Shown piece by piece: positions 20,301 through 27,905 of a DNA stretch of 32,106 bases. Position 1 is the first letter of the stretch. Each line of letters starts with the position of its first letter. The notes beneath the pieces were generated by a model. The model ran no database searches and had not been told where the DNA came from. It saw only the letters and a program-made list of their open reading frames with translations. This DNA is from a virus. The stretch is from the IMG/VR virus record IMGVR_UViG_3300030430_005256, positions 1 to 32,106 of that record, one strand, 5' to 3'. A program made the translations under genes and the position numbers.

Positions 20301-23300
20301 AATGGTACTGTAGAATCAATTAATAGTTATAATACTCTAGATTATTCAAATGAAATTCCAACTATTGATGGAAAAAGTGCATCTGATATTATAGATTTGA
20401 GACCAAGAGTTGCACCATATGATACATCTAGCACAAAATCTCCATTTGAATTTGGTAGTAGAGATTTTAGTGCATCTGAAACTGAATCATTAGTTTCTAA
20501 TCAAAGTGTTGTTGTTGATTATTCCTATTATTTGGGTAGAATTGATAGAGTATATTTAACAAAAGATGGACTCTTTGATGTAGACGAAGGAACACCTTCA
20601 AGATTTCCAAAACCACCAGAAAAAAATCCAGAAGCGTTTGAAATTGGTACAATAACTTTACCACCGTATCTAATAAATGCATCAACTGACACTCAAACAG
20701 CATTGAAATCTCATAAGAGATACACAATGAAAGATATAAACAGTTTAGAAAGTAGAATTAAAACACTTGAAGAATATACAACGCTATCTCTTTTAGAAAC
20801 AGATACTAAAAATCTTTCAATAAAAGATCCAAATACAGGACTTGATAAATTTAAATCTGGATTTTTTGTAGATAATTTTACTAGTCATAAAAAATCTAGT
20901 ATGAATCGAGGTGAAAGAAATTTTGATATTGATCGAGAAGCTGGTGAGTGTAGACCAAAATCAACAGAAAGAACTGTTAGTCTTAAAATAGAAACAAAAT
21001 CATCAAAAGCAGATCCAGTTAATGCTGATTATGCTTGGATAACAGACTTTGAGGATTCAAATATTACTCGAAATGCTCAAGGTCTAACTTTAAAATATGA
21101 TGAAGTAGAATTTATAAATCAACCTTTTGCAACAAGGGTTGAGAATCTAAACCCTTACCATATTGCTCTGTACGCTGGTAGTATCGTTCTAGAACCATCA
21201 GTTGACTATTGGGTAGAAGAAATACCTTTGGGAACTCCTGCGGTCTTTGAAGACACTTCTGCTTGGGATGCAATGGCTGACATGTATGGGGTGCAAGATC
21301 GTGAAAATGGTGGAATGGCATCAAGTTTCTGGAATTCTCATGAAGTAACATGGAGTGGAAGAGAAGAAGTAGTTAAAAGAGAACGTTTTAATGTTAAAAG
21401 AACTGTGGATACAAGTGAAAAGAAATTGAGAAGATCTAAACATCCACATATTAGAAGAATTACGACTAGAAATATTAATCTTAAATTTGATGTAGAAAGA
21501 ACTCTTGAGGAAAAAGGTGAGGAAAGAGAATTTGGATTTGAGGTTACTCCTCAATATGAAACAGTTAGTTTAGGTAAGAAAGTTATTGGAACAGAAATTC
21601 TTTATAACTGTAGATCAAGAAATATAGAAGTCACTTCTACAAGATTAAAACCAAATACAAAATTCTATGTTTTCATGGATAACATAGATATCACATCATA
21701 TTGTGTTCCTAAACTTTTACAGGTTTCAATGACAAGGGGAACATTTGCAACTGGTGATATCGTAGAAAGTTCTACAGAGGTAACTAATCTTCTTGGTTTT
21801 GGTGAAACTCCAGACATAATGTTCAGAGTTGCAAAAGAAAATCACAAAACAGGACCTTTTAATGCTCCAACAGAGACATATAAAAATGAACCATATACAA
21901 AATCTGCTTTATCTGGTAGTTATTCAAGTAGTAGTACTATTTTAAATATAGACACTGCTGGACTAGCATTAGAAGTTGAACCAAATCAATTGGGATGGGT
22001 CAGAAAGGGAATGACTCTAGCATCACAAAATGGTAATGCAGAAGCAGATATAAGTGATCTTTCTCTAGTTACTGATGAAAAAGGAGCATTAACATTCTCA
22101 TTACATATACCTGATCCAAAAATTCAAAGTAATCCTAAATTTACCACTGGAACTAATACTATTAGATTGACCACTAGTCCTACTAATGAAAGTAAATTAG
22201 ATCCTGGTGAATGTTCTGCAGAGGCAACTTATAAAGCATCTGGAATTGGGGAAATAACTCAAGAACAAATTTTATCAATTAAAACTGCTAATGTTGAGAG
22301 AAAACAGATTGGAGATGCAAGAGTTCTTTCCAGAATGAGAACAGAGACTGAAAGAAATAAAGAAGAAACAAGAGTAACACAGAATGATACTGGTTGGTAT
22401 GATCCATTAGCACAATCATTCTTGGTAGAAGCAAAGTATCAAGATGGTCTTTTTGTAACTGGTGGTAATTTATACTTTAAAACTAAAGACGATAACGTTC
22501 CTGTTACAGTTCAAATTAGAACTATGAGAGATGGAACTCCTACAACGACTATAGTTCCATTTGGTGAGATGAATATTGATCCAGCAGATATTAATTTATC
22601 TGATGATAGCACTGTTCCTACACCTTTTAAATTTCCAACTCCAGTTTATTTGAAATCAGGAAAAGAGTATGCTCTAACTTTGGTTGCACCTACAGAAAAA
22701 TATAATCATTTTATAACTCGAATGGGTGAGGAAGATCTTATATTACAGGCAATAAGTAATCAACAACCATATTTGGGATCTTTATTTAAATCACAAAACC
22801 AATCAACTTGGACACCAAGTCAATTTGAAGATTTAAAATTCACTTTAAATAAAGCAAAATTTGTAACTAATACTCCATCAAGTTTTATATTCTATAATAA
22901 TCAGTTAGATTTTGGTAAAATAAGAAAGAAAAATCCAGTAATTGCATATTCTAAAACACAAAGAATTTCAATTCAAGGTGCAACTACGCCAACATTTATT
23001 AAAGGACACGAATTAAAACAATCTACAAATACTGGTCGTATTGTTTCAATTGGTGCTTCTGTTCAATCTGGAACATCTGGTTTGACATTTGAAGGAAATA
23101 CTGGTATTGGTTTAACAAACGGTACATTTGCTGGTATTGGTGCTAGTTCAGTAACGGGAATTGGAACTGGACTTGAAGCAACTGTAACTGTTAGTGGTTT
23201 ATCTGTAAATTCTATTAATGTCACGAATGGAGGTACAGGTTATCAAGTTGGAGATGCATTAGTTTTTGATAAAGTAGGAAATACAGGATCTACTGTAAGA

Positions 23301-24713
23301 GCATTTGTTGGTATTGTAAGTAATACTAATTATTTGGTAGTTGATCAAGTTGATAAAAACTTTGTTTCTAGTTCTAGTGTCACACATGTTGCAACTGATG
23401 GAACTAATACAATAATTCCTGCAAACAGAGTAGAATCTGTAGTATCAGATCCAATTAAAGATGGGTTTACAATGGAATTTGATCATCGAAATCACGGAAT
23501 GCATGGTTCAAATAATAAAGTTCAAATTGAAGATTTTGAAGGTGATAGTAAATCAACCGATATATCAGAAGATATTTTGTTTGATTCAACTAGTATAAGT
23601 GTAGAATCGGATCAAAATTTTGGTACTTTTGAAGGTGCTGCTGTAGGTAGTGCACACACAGGATATGTAAAAATTGGAAAAGAAATTATTGGATACCACG
23701 GACCTGTATCTGGAAATGTTATTAATGGAATTTCTGAAAGAGGAGTTGATTCTAGTTTAATAGCAACTCATAGAGCAGGAAAAAGAAAAATTAGCAAATA
23801 TGAATTTAATGGCATATCTTTAAGAAAAATTAATAAAGTCCATAATATTGATGGTTCAAGAGATCGTACATTTAACAGTTATTATGTTAAATTAAATGAT
23901 GCTACAACAAATAAACCATTTAAAAGAACAAAATCAGGTGGAGGAAGTAAATTAAGAGTATCTCAAAATATTCCTTTTGAAGCAATCGATCCAAGAATTA
24001 CAATGATAAATCCAACTGGAACCTCGGTTTCTGCAAGGATTAAAACAACTTCAGGAAGTAGTGTGAGTGGAACAGAAGCATCATTTACTGATAAAGGTTA
24101 TGAAGATATAACCCTTAATAAACTGAATATTCTAGATGATCCAAGAATAGTTGCATCAAAAGTAAATGAGTTAAATCTATTGAATAATGAAAAATCATTT
24201 GCTTTGGAAGTAGTTCTTTCTTCTTCGAAACCAGATGTTTCTCCGATGATTGACTTAAACACACCAAATATCATTCTTATAAGTAATTTGGTTGATGATC
24301 AAGTTTCTAACTATACAGAAGATAGAAGATCAAGAGTTCAAGGAGAAGAACCAAATAGTGCTGTATATATTACCAATAGAATCAATTTAGAATTCCCATC
24401 AAATTCATTATATGTTCAGTTTGATGGTCATAAAGATGATGATTCAGACTTCCGTGTCTTCTATAAATTACACAGAAGTGATCTTCCTCAAAAACAAGTA
24501 TACAATCCATTTAATTTAGATGGTTCACCAGATACTTTTGTAGATCCAAATGTTAAGTATAACGGATTTAGTGAGTATAAGTATACTGCAGAAAATCTAC
24601 CACAATTTACTTCCTTTACCATTAAAGTTATTATGACATCTAAAAATCAAGCAAATGCACCAAGATTTAAAAACTTTAGAGCAATTGCTTTACGTTCATT
24701 TGATGTAGATTAA
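17379..24713 (+). CDS. DUF4815 / gp10-like giant baseplate or tail-fibre protein
   Basis: This 2444-residue protein opens with YYDDFDASKNYRKVLFKPGF and SRELSTLQSILHEQIEKFG, the signature I associate with DUF4815 phage structural proteins. A short coiled coil (YTMKDINSLESRIKTLEEYT) starts at residue 1115. The segment with YNCRSRNIEVTSTRLKPNT and ITSYCVPK lies at ~1407-1445. WYDPLAQSF at 1673-1681 opens a beta domain (GGNLYFKTKDDNVPVTVQIR) like that seen in gp10-type proteins. A GxGY repeat (TNGGTGYQVGD) lies near 1950, and a 'KIGKEIIGYHG...RGVDSS...H' module near 2090-2120. Following gp8 directly, it occupies the T4 gene 9/10 position and probably serves as the outer wedge or fibre attachment protein. 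No enzymatic motif was seen. The family call is from memory of the N-terminal motif. Confidence 0.82.
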   Translation: MSQVTNLNIAPYYDDFDASKNYRKVLFKPGFPIQSRELSTLQSILHEQIEKFGQHFFKEGSMVIPGGTIVDLSYFAVRIDPFFLNIPVKEYTKYLADNKIEIQGEISGVKATVVNRLTDGESVDQFDTLYLKYTASGDDGVTKTFLDGENLITLSDIEYSNTRITANSFFARTIISDSIKTGSSASISEGIFFIRGYFVQVPASTVILDQYENQPSYKIGLSINEELVSASSQNSDLFDNAKGYSNETAPGADRFKISAILSKKLLTDNDDSDFVELIRIEDGVTKEQVKKTEYNVFKDELARRTFDESGNYYIEPFSVDIRETLNNRIANRGLYFSNQITQNGNTPSDGLFTIQISEGKAYVSGYEIEKTSTTSIDLPKPRTTKSIENVTLPIKIGNIVVVNNIFGTPQIGFSTFVHLLDKRLTSSKGKDSTATLIGKARVYDFNQYTGTNYQLRLFDIETFTKVSLASTSSAVVGDHVEGKFSGSAGFVNEQTGTGSVLTLTDVSGEFQINEPILVNGIEVGSNIGTVSDFEFADIKAIHSDRGIGAGSKTFAADLELSHSKQVFQTGAEFQISVLSGGISTVTGPSVSDFRSLVKVGDIISYSSSSNLTNVDPTFNRVSGFGIGGTNFTIQNVADVSGICNGGVVGNSSPTDIFVRVPFLSKGSNPGFLIPFKEENIASLNLLDSNYITRKVFKVNASGQQVVLNLSSHGDNLFFEPFSITNYLATKDSNGNRITLREPQFVFSNNNRTLTISSLGVTGNVTVTATVKRTVFSSIEKNINRCASLVINRSNDASSGLTTTTLNDGLTFSRVYGTRVQDEEISLNVPEVHRVLDIFESDDDTNPNEPFFVVSSQSEGFTGNVIVGEQIIAEGSGAVARVTDVTNNTKIKFVYENDKTFEVDESITLVTSGIVAVISKLDSGDTSIVDNYILDNGQRQEFADYGKIVREKSAAAPNRKIKIIFDHFTRSGISTNGTVESINSYNTLDYSNEIPTIDGKSASDIIDLRPRVAPYDTSSTKSPFEFGSRDFSASETESLVSNQSVVVDYSYYLGRIDRVYLTKDGLFDVDEGTPSRFPKPPEKNPEAFEIGTITLPPYLINASTDTQTALKSHKRYTMKDINSLESRIKTLEEYTTLSLLETDTKNLSIKDPNTGLDKFKSGFFVDNFTSHKKSSMNRGERNFDIDREAGECRPKSTERTVSLKIETKSSKADPVNADYAWITDFEDSNITRNAQGLTLKYDEVEFINQPFATRVENLNPYHIALYAGSIVLEPSVDYWVEEIPLGTPAVFEDTSAWDAMADMYGVQDRENGGMASSFWNSHEVTWSGREEVVKRERFNVKRTVDTSEKKLRRSKHPHIRRITTRNINLKFDVERTLEEKGEEREFGFEVTPQYETVSLGKKVIGTEILYNCRSRNIEVTSTRLKPNTKFYVFMDNIDITSYCVPKLLQVSMTRGTFATGDIVESSTEVTNLLGFGETPDIMFRVAKENHKTGPFNAPTETYKNEPYTKSALSGSYSSSSTILNIDTAGLALEVEPNQLGWVRKGMTLASQNGNAEADISDLSLVTDEKGALTFSLHIPDPKIQSNPKFTTGTNTIRLTTSPTNESKLDPGECSAEATYKASGIGEITQEQILSIKTANVERKQIGDARVLSRMRTETERNKEETRVTQNDTGWYDPLAQSFLVEAKYQDGLFVTGGNLYFKTKDDNVPVTVQIRTMRDGTPTTTIVPFGEMNIDPADINLSDDSTVPTPFKFPTPVYLKSGKEYALTLVAPTEKYNHFITRMGEEDLILQAISNQQPYLGSLFKSQNQSTWTPSQFEDLKFTLNKAKFVTNTPSSFIFYNNQLDFGKIRKKNPVIAYSKTQRISIQGATTPTFIKGHELKQSTNTGRIVSIGASVQSGTSGLTFEGNTGIGLTNGTFAGIGASSVTGIGTGLEATVTVSGLSVNSINVTNGGTGYQVGDALVFDKVGNTGSTVRAFVGIVSNTNYLVVDQVDKNFVSSSSVTHVATDGTNTIIPANRVESVVSDPIKDGFTMEFDHRNHGMHGSNNKVQIEDFEGDSKSTDISEDILFDSTSISVESDQNFGTFEGAAVGSAHTGYVKIGKEIIGYHGPVSGNVINGISERGVDSSLIATHRAGKRKISKYEFNGISLRKINKVHNIDGSRDRTFNSYYVKLNDATTNKPFKRTKSGGGSKLRVSQNIPFEAIDPRITMINPTGTSVSARIKTTSGSSVSGTEASFTDKGYEDITLNKLNILDDPRIVASKVNELNLLNNEKSFALEVVLSSSKPDVSPMIDLNTPNIILISNLVDDQVSNYTEDRRSRVQGEEPNSAVYITNRINLEFPSNSLYVQFDGHKDDDSDFRVFYKLHRSDLPQKQVYNPFNLDGSPDTFVDPNVKYNGFSEYKYTAENLPQFTSFTIKVIMTSKNQANAPRFKNFRAIALRSFDVD

Positions 24714-24940
24714 TGAAAAACAATTTTATAAAAGTAAAGTCTGATGTTTCTTTAGTTAGAGATATAACATCTGACGCTATTGTAAATCGAAATAAAAGTG
24801 AATTTGATAAATTCAATAACTTATCAAAAATAAAGTATAAAGAAAAGCAAGAGTTTAATCAAGTAAAAACTGATTTGAGTGAAGTTAAACAGGAATTAAA
24901 AGAATTAAAAGAACTTTTAAAATCAATCGTACAAAATTGA
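24713..24940 (+). CDS. Small coiled-coil structural protein (75 aa)
   Basis: The 75-residue product begins MKNNFIKVKSDVSLVRDITSD. Its C-terminal half is a clear amphipathic coiled coil with heptad-like leucines and many Lys/Glu residues (LSEVKQELKELKELLKSIV). Its ATG overlaps the stop of the DUF4815 gene by one base (TAATG), which suggests coupled translation and a product that may trimerise with, or chaperone, that protein. I recall similar short 'VRD...AIVNRN' proteins beside tail genes in marine T4-like phages, but their function is not known to me. Confidence 0.75.
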   Translation: MKNNFIKVKSDVSLVRDITSDAIVNRNKSEFDKFNNLSKIKYKEKQEFNQVKTDLSEVKQELKELKELLKSIVQN

Positions 24941-24942
24941 AT

Positions 24943-24950
24943 TATAAATA
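24943..24950 (+). promoter_or_regulatory. T4-type late promoter TATAAATA
   Basis: This is an exact TATAAATA octamer, two bases after the stop of the coiled-coil gene and 29 bases before the ATG at 24980. Predicted transcription starts near 24956. It would drive the small tail-protein cassette and possibly run on into gp13-gp14. Confidence 0.75.
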
Positions 24951-24979
24951 TATCAAGATAGATTCTATTAAATTTAATA

Positions 24980-25318
24980 ATGGCAGCATATATCAGCAAT
25001 ATCGTAATTGATGCAGGGGCTGACTTTCAGCAAATTTTCACTCTTGAGGGTGCTAATAACTCTGCATTAAATTTGACTGACTATACTGCAACTGCAAAAA
25101 TAAAGAAACACCCTGCTTCTTTAAATGATACAGCTACTTTTTCTGTTTCTTTTCCAAGTCGATTGCAAGGGCAATTAAAATTATCTCTTGGTAGTGCAAC
25201 TACTAAAGATATAAAACCTGGTAGATATAGTTATGATGTTTTATTGGTAAGTGATGCAGGAATTAAATCAAGAGTCATCGGTGGTAGTGCAATAGTTACT
25301 GCTGGAGTTACCCGCTAA
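24980..25318 (+). CDS. Small beta-sandwich tail protein (112 aa), function unknown
   Basis: This 112-residue protein has alternating hydrophobic strands: NIVIDAGADFQQIFTLEG, then LTDYTATAKIKKHP, KLSLGSATTKDIKPGRYSYD and VIGGSAIVTAGVTR. The pattern 'D.GadF...f.L...L..yta.a.i', followed by 'lkpGrY.YDv.l' and a final 'VTR', is one I associate with small Ig-like phage tail or fibre-associated modules. It is the first gene after a perfect late promoter and is followed after five bases by a fibre-like gene. No signal peptide or enzymatic residues are visible. A role as a baseplate or fibre adaptor is inference. Confidence 0.78.
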   Translation: MAAYISNIVIDAGADFQQIFTLEGANNSALNLTDYTATAKIKKHPASLNDTATFSVSFPSRLQGQLKLSLGSATTKDIKPGRYSYDVLLVSDAGIKSRVIGGSAIVTAGVTR

Positions 25319-25323
25319 AAAAC

Positions 25324-25581
25324 ATGTCAGATATCAATGTAAGAGTTGTTTCACAAGATACAACTCAAGTCAAATTAGGAACTCAAAATGCGATAAAAGT
25401 ATTGTCAAGTTCTTCTGGAGGTGCAGGAACATTAGGTGGTTTAGCTGATATTGATATATCAGGTGGACTGGCAAATGGGATGGTTCTTGTATATAATTCA
25501 GGAACATCAAAATGGGAAGCTACTTTAGAATTAACGCCAGGTGAAACACAGAATTTAAACATCAATGGGGGAAGTTTTTAA
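25324..25581 (+). CDS. Small tail-fibre-like protein (85 aa)
   Basis: This 85-residue Gly/Ser-rich protein begins MSDINVRVVSQDTTQVKLG. A central segment (LGGLADIDISGGLANGMVL, then YNSGTSKWEAT) follows the 'L..L.DvdisG..nGmvLvYn....kWeaT' pattern that recurs in phage fibre proteins. It ends in NINGGSF, close to the end of the next gene (IDGGEF). The gene abuts the next one exactly, with its stop immediately followed by ATG. It may be a short fibre segment or an adaptor that co-assembles with the 438-residue product. Its function is not established from sequence. Confidence 0.75.
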   Translation: MSDINVRVVSQDTTQVKLGTQNAIKVLSSSSGGAGTLGGLADIDISGGLANGMVLVYNSGTSKWEATLELTPGETQNLNINGGSF

Positions 25582-26898
25582 ATGGCTAGTATAATAAGAG
25601 TAAAAAGATCAACGGGAACTGCTGCTCCAAGTTCTCTAAATTTTGGTGAATTAGGACTTACAATTGGTGTTGGAACTCATGGTAATAAAGGTGGTAGATT
25701 ATTTGTAGGTGATAGTAATGATGATGTAAGGGAAGTAGGTGGTAGATATTTTACAGATTTATTAAGTATTGCACCAGGTTTAGTTGCAGGTCAAGTTAAC
25801 CCAACAACTGCTGCAAATGGTTTTGCTGTAATTTTAGATTCAAATAGAAAAGTAGATCAATGGAATGTAGATAATTTAACTTTAGACGGGAACACTTTTT
25901 CTTCTACTAATACAGATGGGGATATAGTTTTAAATCCAAATGGAACTGGAGAAATAAACATTCCAGACGATACTTTCTTAAGTTTTGGTGATGGGAAAGA
26001 TGCAAAAATTGAGTATGATGAAACTGGCACTGATAAAGTTCAAGTAACAGGTGCTGGATGGGTATACAATGGTATTCCTGTAGAATTTCAAGGTGGTGGC
26101 GGTATAGTAATTGATAATATTGGAATATCTTCAAATGTAATTTCATCAAAATCTGGTGCATCAAATACTTTATTCATTGATCCATATCCAGATGGATTGG
26201 ATAGTGATGGATTAGTTGTTATTAAAGGTAGTCTTCAGGTTGATGGAACAACAACTAATGTTAATTCCACAACAGCGACTGTTAACGACTCAATGATTAA
26301 TTTGGGTGATATAACTAGTCAAAGAACAATTATGGCTCCAGTTGTTTCTGGAGTATCAACAGTAAAACTTGATTCACTTGTCGGAATTAATACTGGAGAT
26401 TTAATTAGTGGTCATCCATCTTTACCTACTCCTACAGGTACTCCAATAACTCAATATAATGTAGAAGTTGGAATTGTTACATTTACAGGAACTACTAATG
26501 ATGGTATTAGTACAACAACACAATTAACAGTCACTCATGCATTTGATACTAATACAGATAGAGGTGTATCATTTAACTATAATACAAGCACAGGAGTCGC
26601 AGGTATCAAAACTGGATTCTTCGGATATGATGATACTCACTCAAGATGGACATATATTCCTGATGCTAATATTACTGGTGGTGTTGCGATTGGTACTAAA
26701 GGTTTCCTAGATATTAAAGGAATATATTATCAAGCTGGAGATTTTTCAACTAGTGGTGTTGTTTACTTTGATTCAACTGGATTGCAGAAATCAACTGTGG
26801 CACCAGGTTCAGGAATCTCAACATCAAATGCAATTTTGACAACTGATGCAAGTGGTGTTCCTACTTGGACTTCGACAATTGATGGAGGCGAATTTTAA
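25582..26898 (+). CDS. Tail-fibre-like structural protein (438 aa)
   Basis: The N-terminus (IIRVKRSTGTAAPSSLNFGE, LGLTIGVG, GGRLFVGDSND) is the short 'lKRs...aP..L..GELgl......grLfvGd' module found at the start of many phage tail-fibre and short-fibre proteins. The body is beta-rich. Around residues 110-140 it contains TDGDIVLNPNGTG and FLSFGDGKDAKIEYD. A TTTNVNSTTATVNDSMINLG segment near 220-240 is typical of fibre shaft or marine phage virion repeats. No endosialidase-type chaperone domain, depolymerase motif or collagen-like repeat was seen. Host recognition or fibre structure is the likely role, inferred from the N-terminal module and the location between the baseplate and neck genes. Confidence 0.8.
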   Translation: MASIIRVKRSTGTAAPSSLNFGELGLTIGVGTHGNKGGRLFVGDSNDDVREVGGRYFTDLLSIAPGLVAGQVNPTTAANGFAVILDSNRKVDQWNVDNLTLDGNTFSSTNTDGDIVLNPNGTGEINIPDDTFLSFGDGKDAKIEYDETGTDKVQVTGAGWVYNGIPVEFQGGGGIVIDNIGISSNVISSKSGASNTLFIDPYPDGLDSDGLVVIKGSLQVDGTTTNVNSTTATVNDSMINLGDITSQRTIMAPVVSGVSTVKLDSLVGINTGDLISGHPSLPTPTGTPITQYNVEVGIVTFTGTTNDGISTTTQLTVTHAFDTNTDRGVSFNYNTSTGVAGIKTGFFGYDDTHSRWTYIPDANITGGVAIGTKGFLDIKGIYYQAGDFSTSGVVYFDSTGLQKSTVAPGSGISTSNAILTTDASGVPTWTSTIDGGEF

Positions 26899-26901
26899 AT
26901 T

Positions 26902-27075
26902 ATGGATAGTGAAGTTGATGTGAATATATTAATTAATCGATATCATCAAAAATTATCAACATTAGTTAATCAAAACATTTTATTAGAAGCCAAAATTGAA
27001 TCTTTAACTAGAGATTATTCTATTTTACAAGAAAAATTAAGTAATTACGAAAATCAGGATACAGAGAATGAGTAA
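26902..27075 (+). CDS. Small coiled-coil hypothetical protein (57 aa)
   Basis: This short frame encodes 57 residues (MDSEVDVNILINRYHQKLS ... NQDTENE). It starts three bases after the fibre-like gene and ends inside the start of gp13, with the ATG of gp13 (27068) eight bases before its end. The core (LVNQNILLEAKIESLTRDYS, ILQEKLSNYE) has heptad spacing of I/L residues typical of a coiled coil, and there are no membrane segments. It fills what would otherwise be the longest gap in the window, and the overlap with gp13 suggests translational coupling. The function is not recognisable. A small trimerising tail or neck factor is possible. Confidence 0.68.
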   Translation: MDSEVDVNILINRYHQKLSTLVNQNILLEAKIESLTRDYSILQEKLSNYENQDTENE

Positions 27076-27901
27076 ACCTAATTCCAGAGCAACACTTAAA
27101 GACTACTGTTTAAGAAGACTAGGATATCCTGTTTTGGAAATAAACGTAGATGATGATCAGATAGATGATCTAACTGATGATGCGATTCAATATTTTCAAG
27201 AAAGACATTTTGATGGTATTGAAAGAGTATTTTTAAAGCATAAGTTAACAGCAGCAGATATTGCAACAGCAAAAACAACACAGACTACATCATCATCAAC
27301 AACTGGTATTAATAATGGTATTACTTCATCTGGAAATTCAGACAGTTTTCTTGAAACAAATAACTATTTAAAACTACCAGATCATGTAATTGGTGTTGAA
27401 AAAGTATTTAAAATGGATCAAAACACAATATCTAGTGGTTTGTTTAATATTAAATATCAGATATTTTTAAATGATCTTTATTATTATGGTGCACTTGATC
27501 TTATGAATTATGCGATGACAAAAACATATTTGGAAGATTTAAGTCGTCTTATAACTCCAGATACTCAAATTAGATTTAATAAAAAACAACACAATTTGTA
27601 TATGGATATTGATTGGAATCAAATCAGTGCCGATACTTTTCTTATTTTGGATTGTTATCGATTAGTCGATCCTGGTACTGCAACAGATGTTTATAATGAT
27701 TTTTGGTTAAAAAGATACTTAACTGCTTTGATTAAAAAACAATGGGGACAAAATTTAATTAAGTTTCAGGGTGTAATGTTGCCTGGTGGAATTCAGTTGA
27801 ATGGAAGACAGATATATGATGATGCTATTAAAGAAATTGAAGAAATTGAATACTCACTCAAGACAGAATACGAATTACCACCTCTTGACCTAATAGGATA
27901 A
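27068..27901 (+). CDS. gp13: Neck protein gp13
   Basis: The 277-residue product fits gp13 of T4-like phages (T4 is about 309). The N-terminus (TLKDYCLRRLGYPVLEINVD, DDQIDDLTDDAIQYFQERHFDG) is the characteristic gp13 start. Conserved helical and strand blocks follow: LKLPDHVIGVEKVF at ~103-116, KYQIFLNDLYYYG, and DLMNYAMTKTYLEDLSRLIT. The C-terminal region has NDFWLKRYLTALIKKQWGQN, then LPGGIQLNGRQIYDDAI. A low-complexity Thr/Ser-rich insert lies at ~70-95. gp13 and gp14 form the neck that closes the filled head and allows the tail to join. gp14 follows after four bases. Confidence 0.94.
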   Translation: MSKPNSRATLKDYCLRRLGYPVLEINVDDDQIDDLTDDAIQYFQERHFDGIERVFLKHKLTAADIATAKTTQTTSSSTTGINNGITSSGNSDSFLETNNYLKLPDHVIGVEKVFKMDQNTISSGLFNIKYQIFLNDLYYYGALDLMNYAMTKTYLEDLSRLITPDTQIRFNKKQHNLYMDIDWNQISADTFLILDCYRLVDPGTATDVYNDFWLKRYLTALIKKQWGQNLIKFQGVMLPGGIQLNGRQIYDDAIKEIEEIEYSLKTEYELPPLDLIG

Positions 27902-27905
27902 TGTT

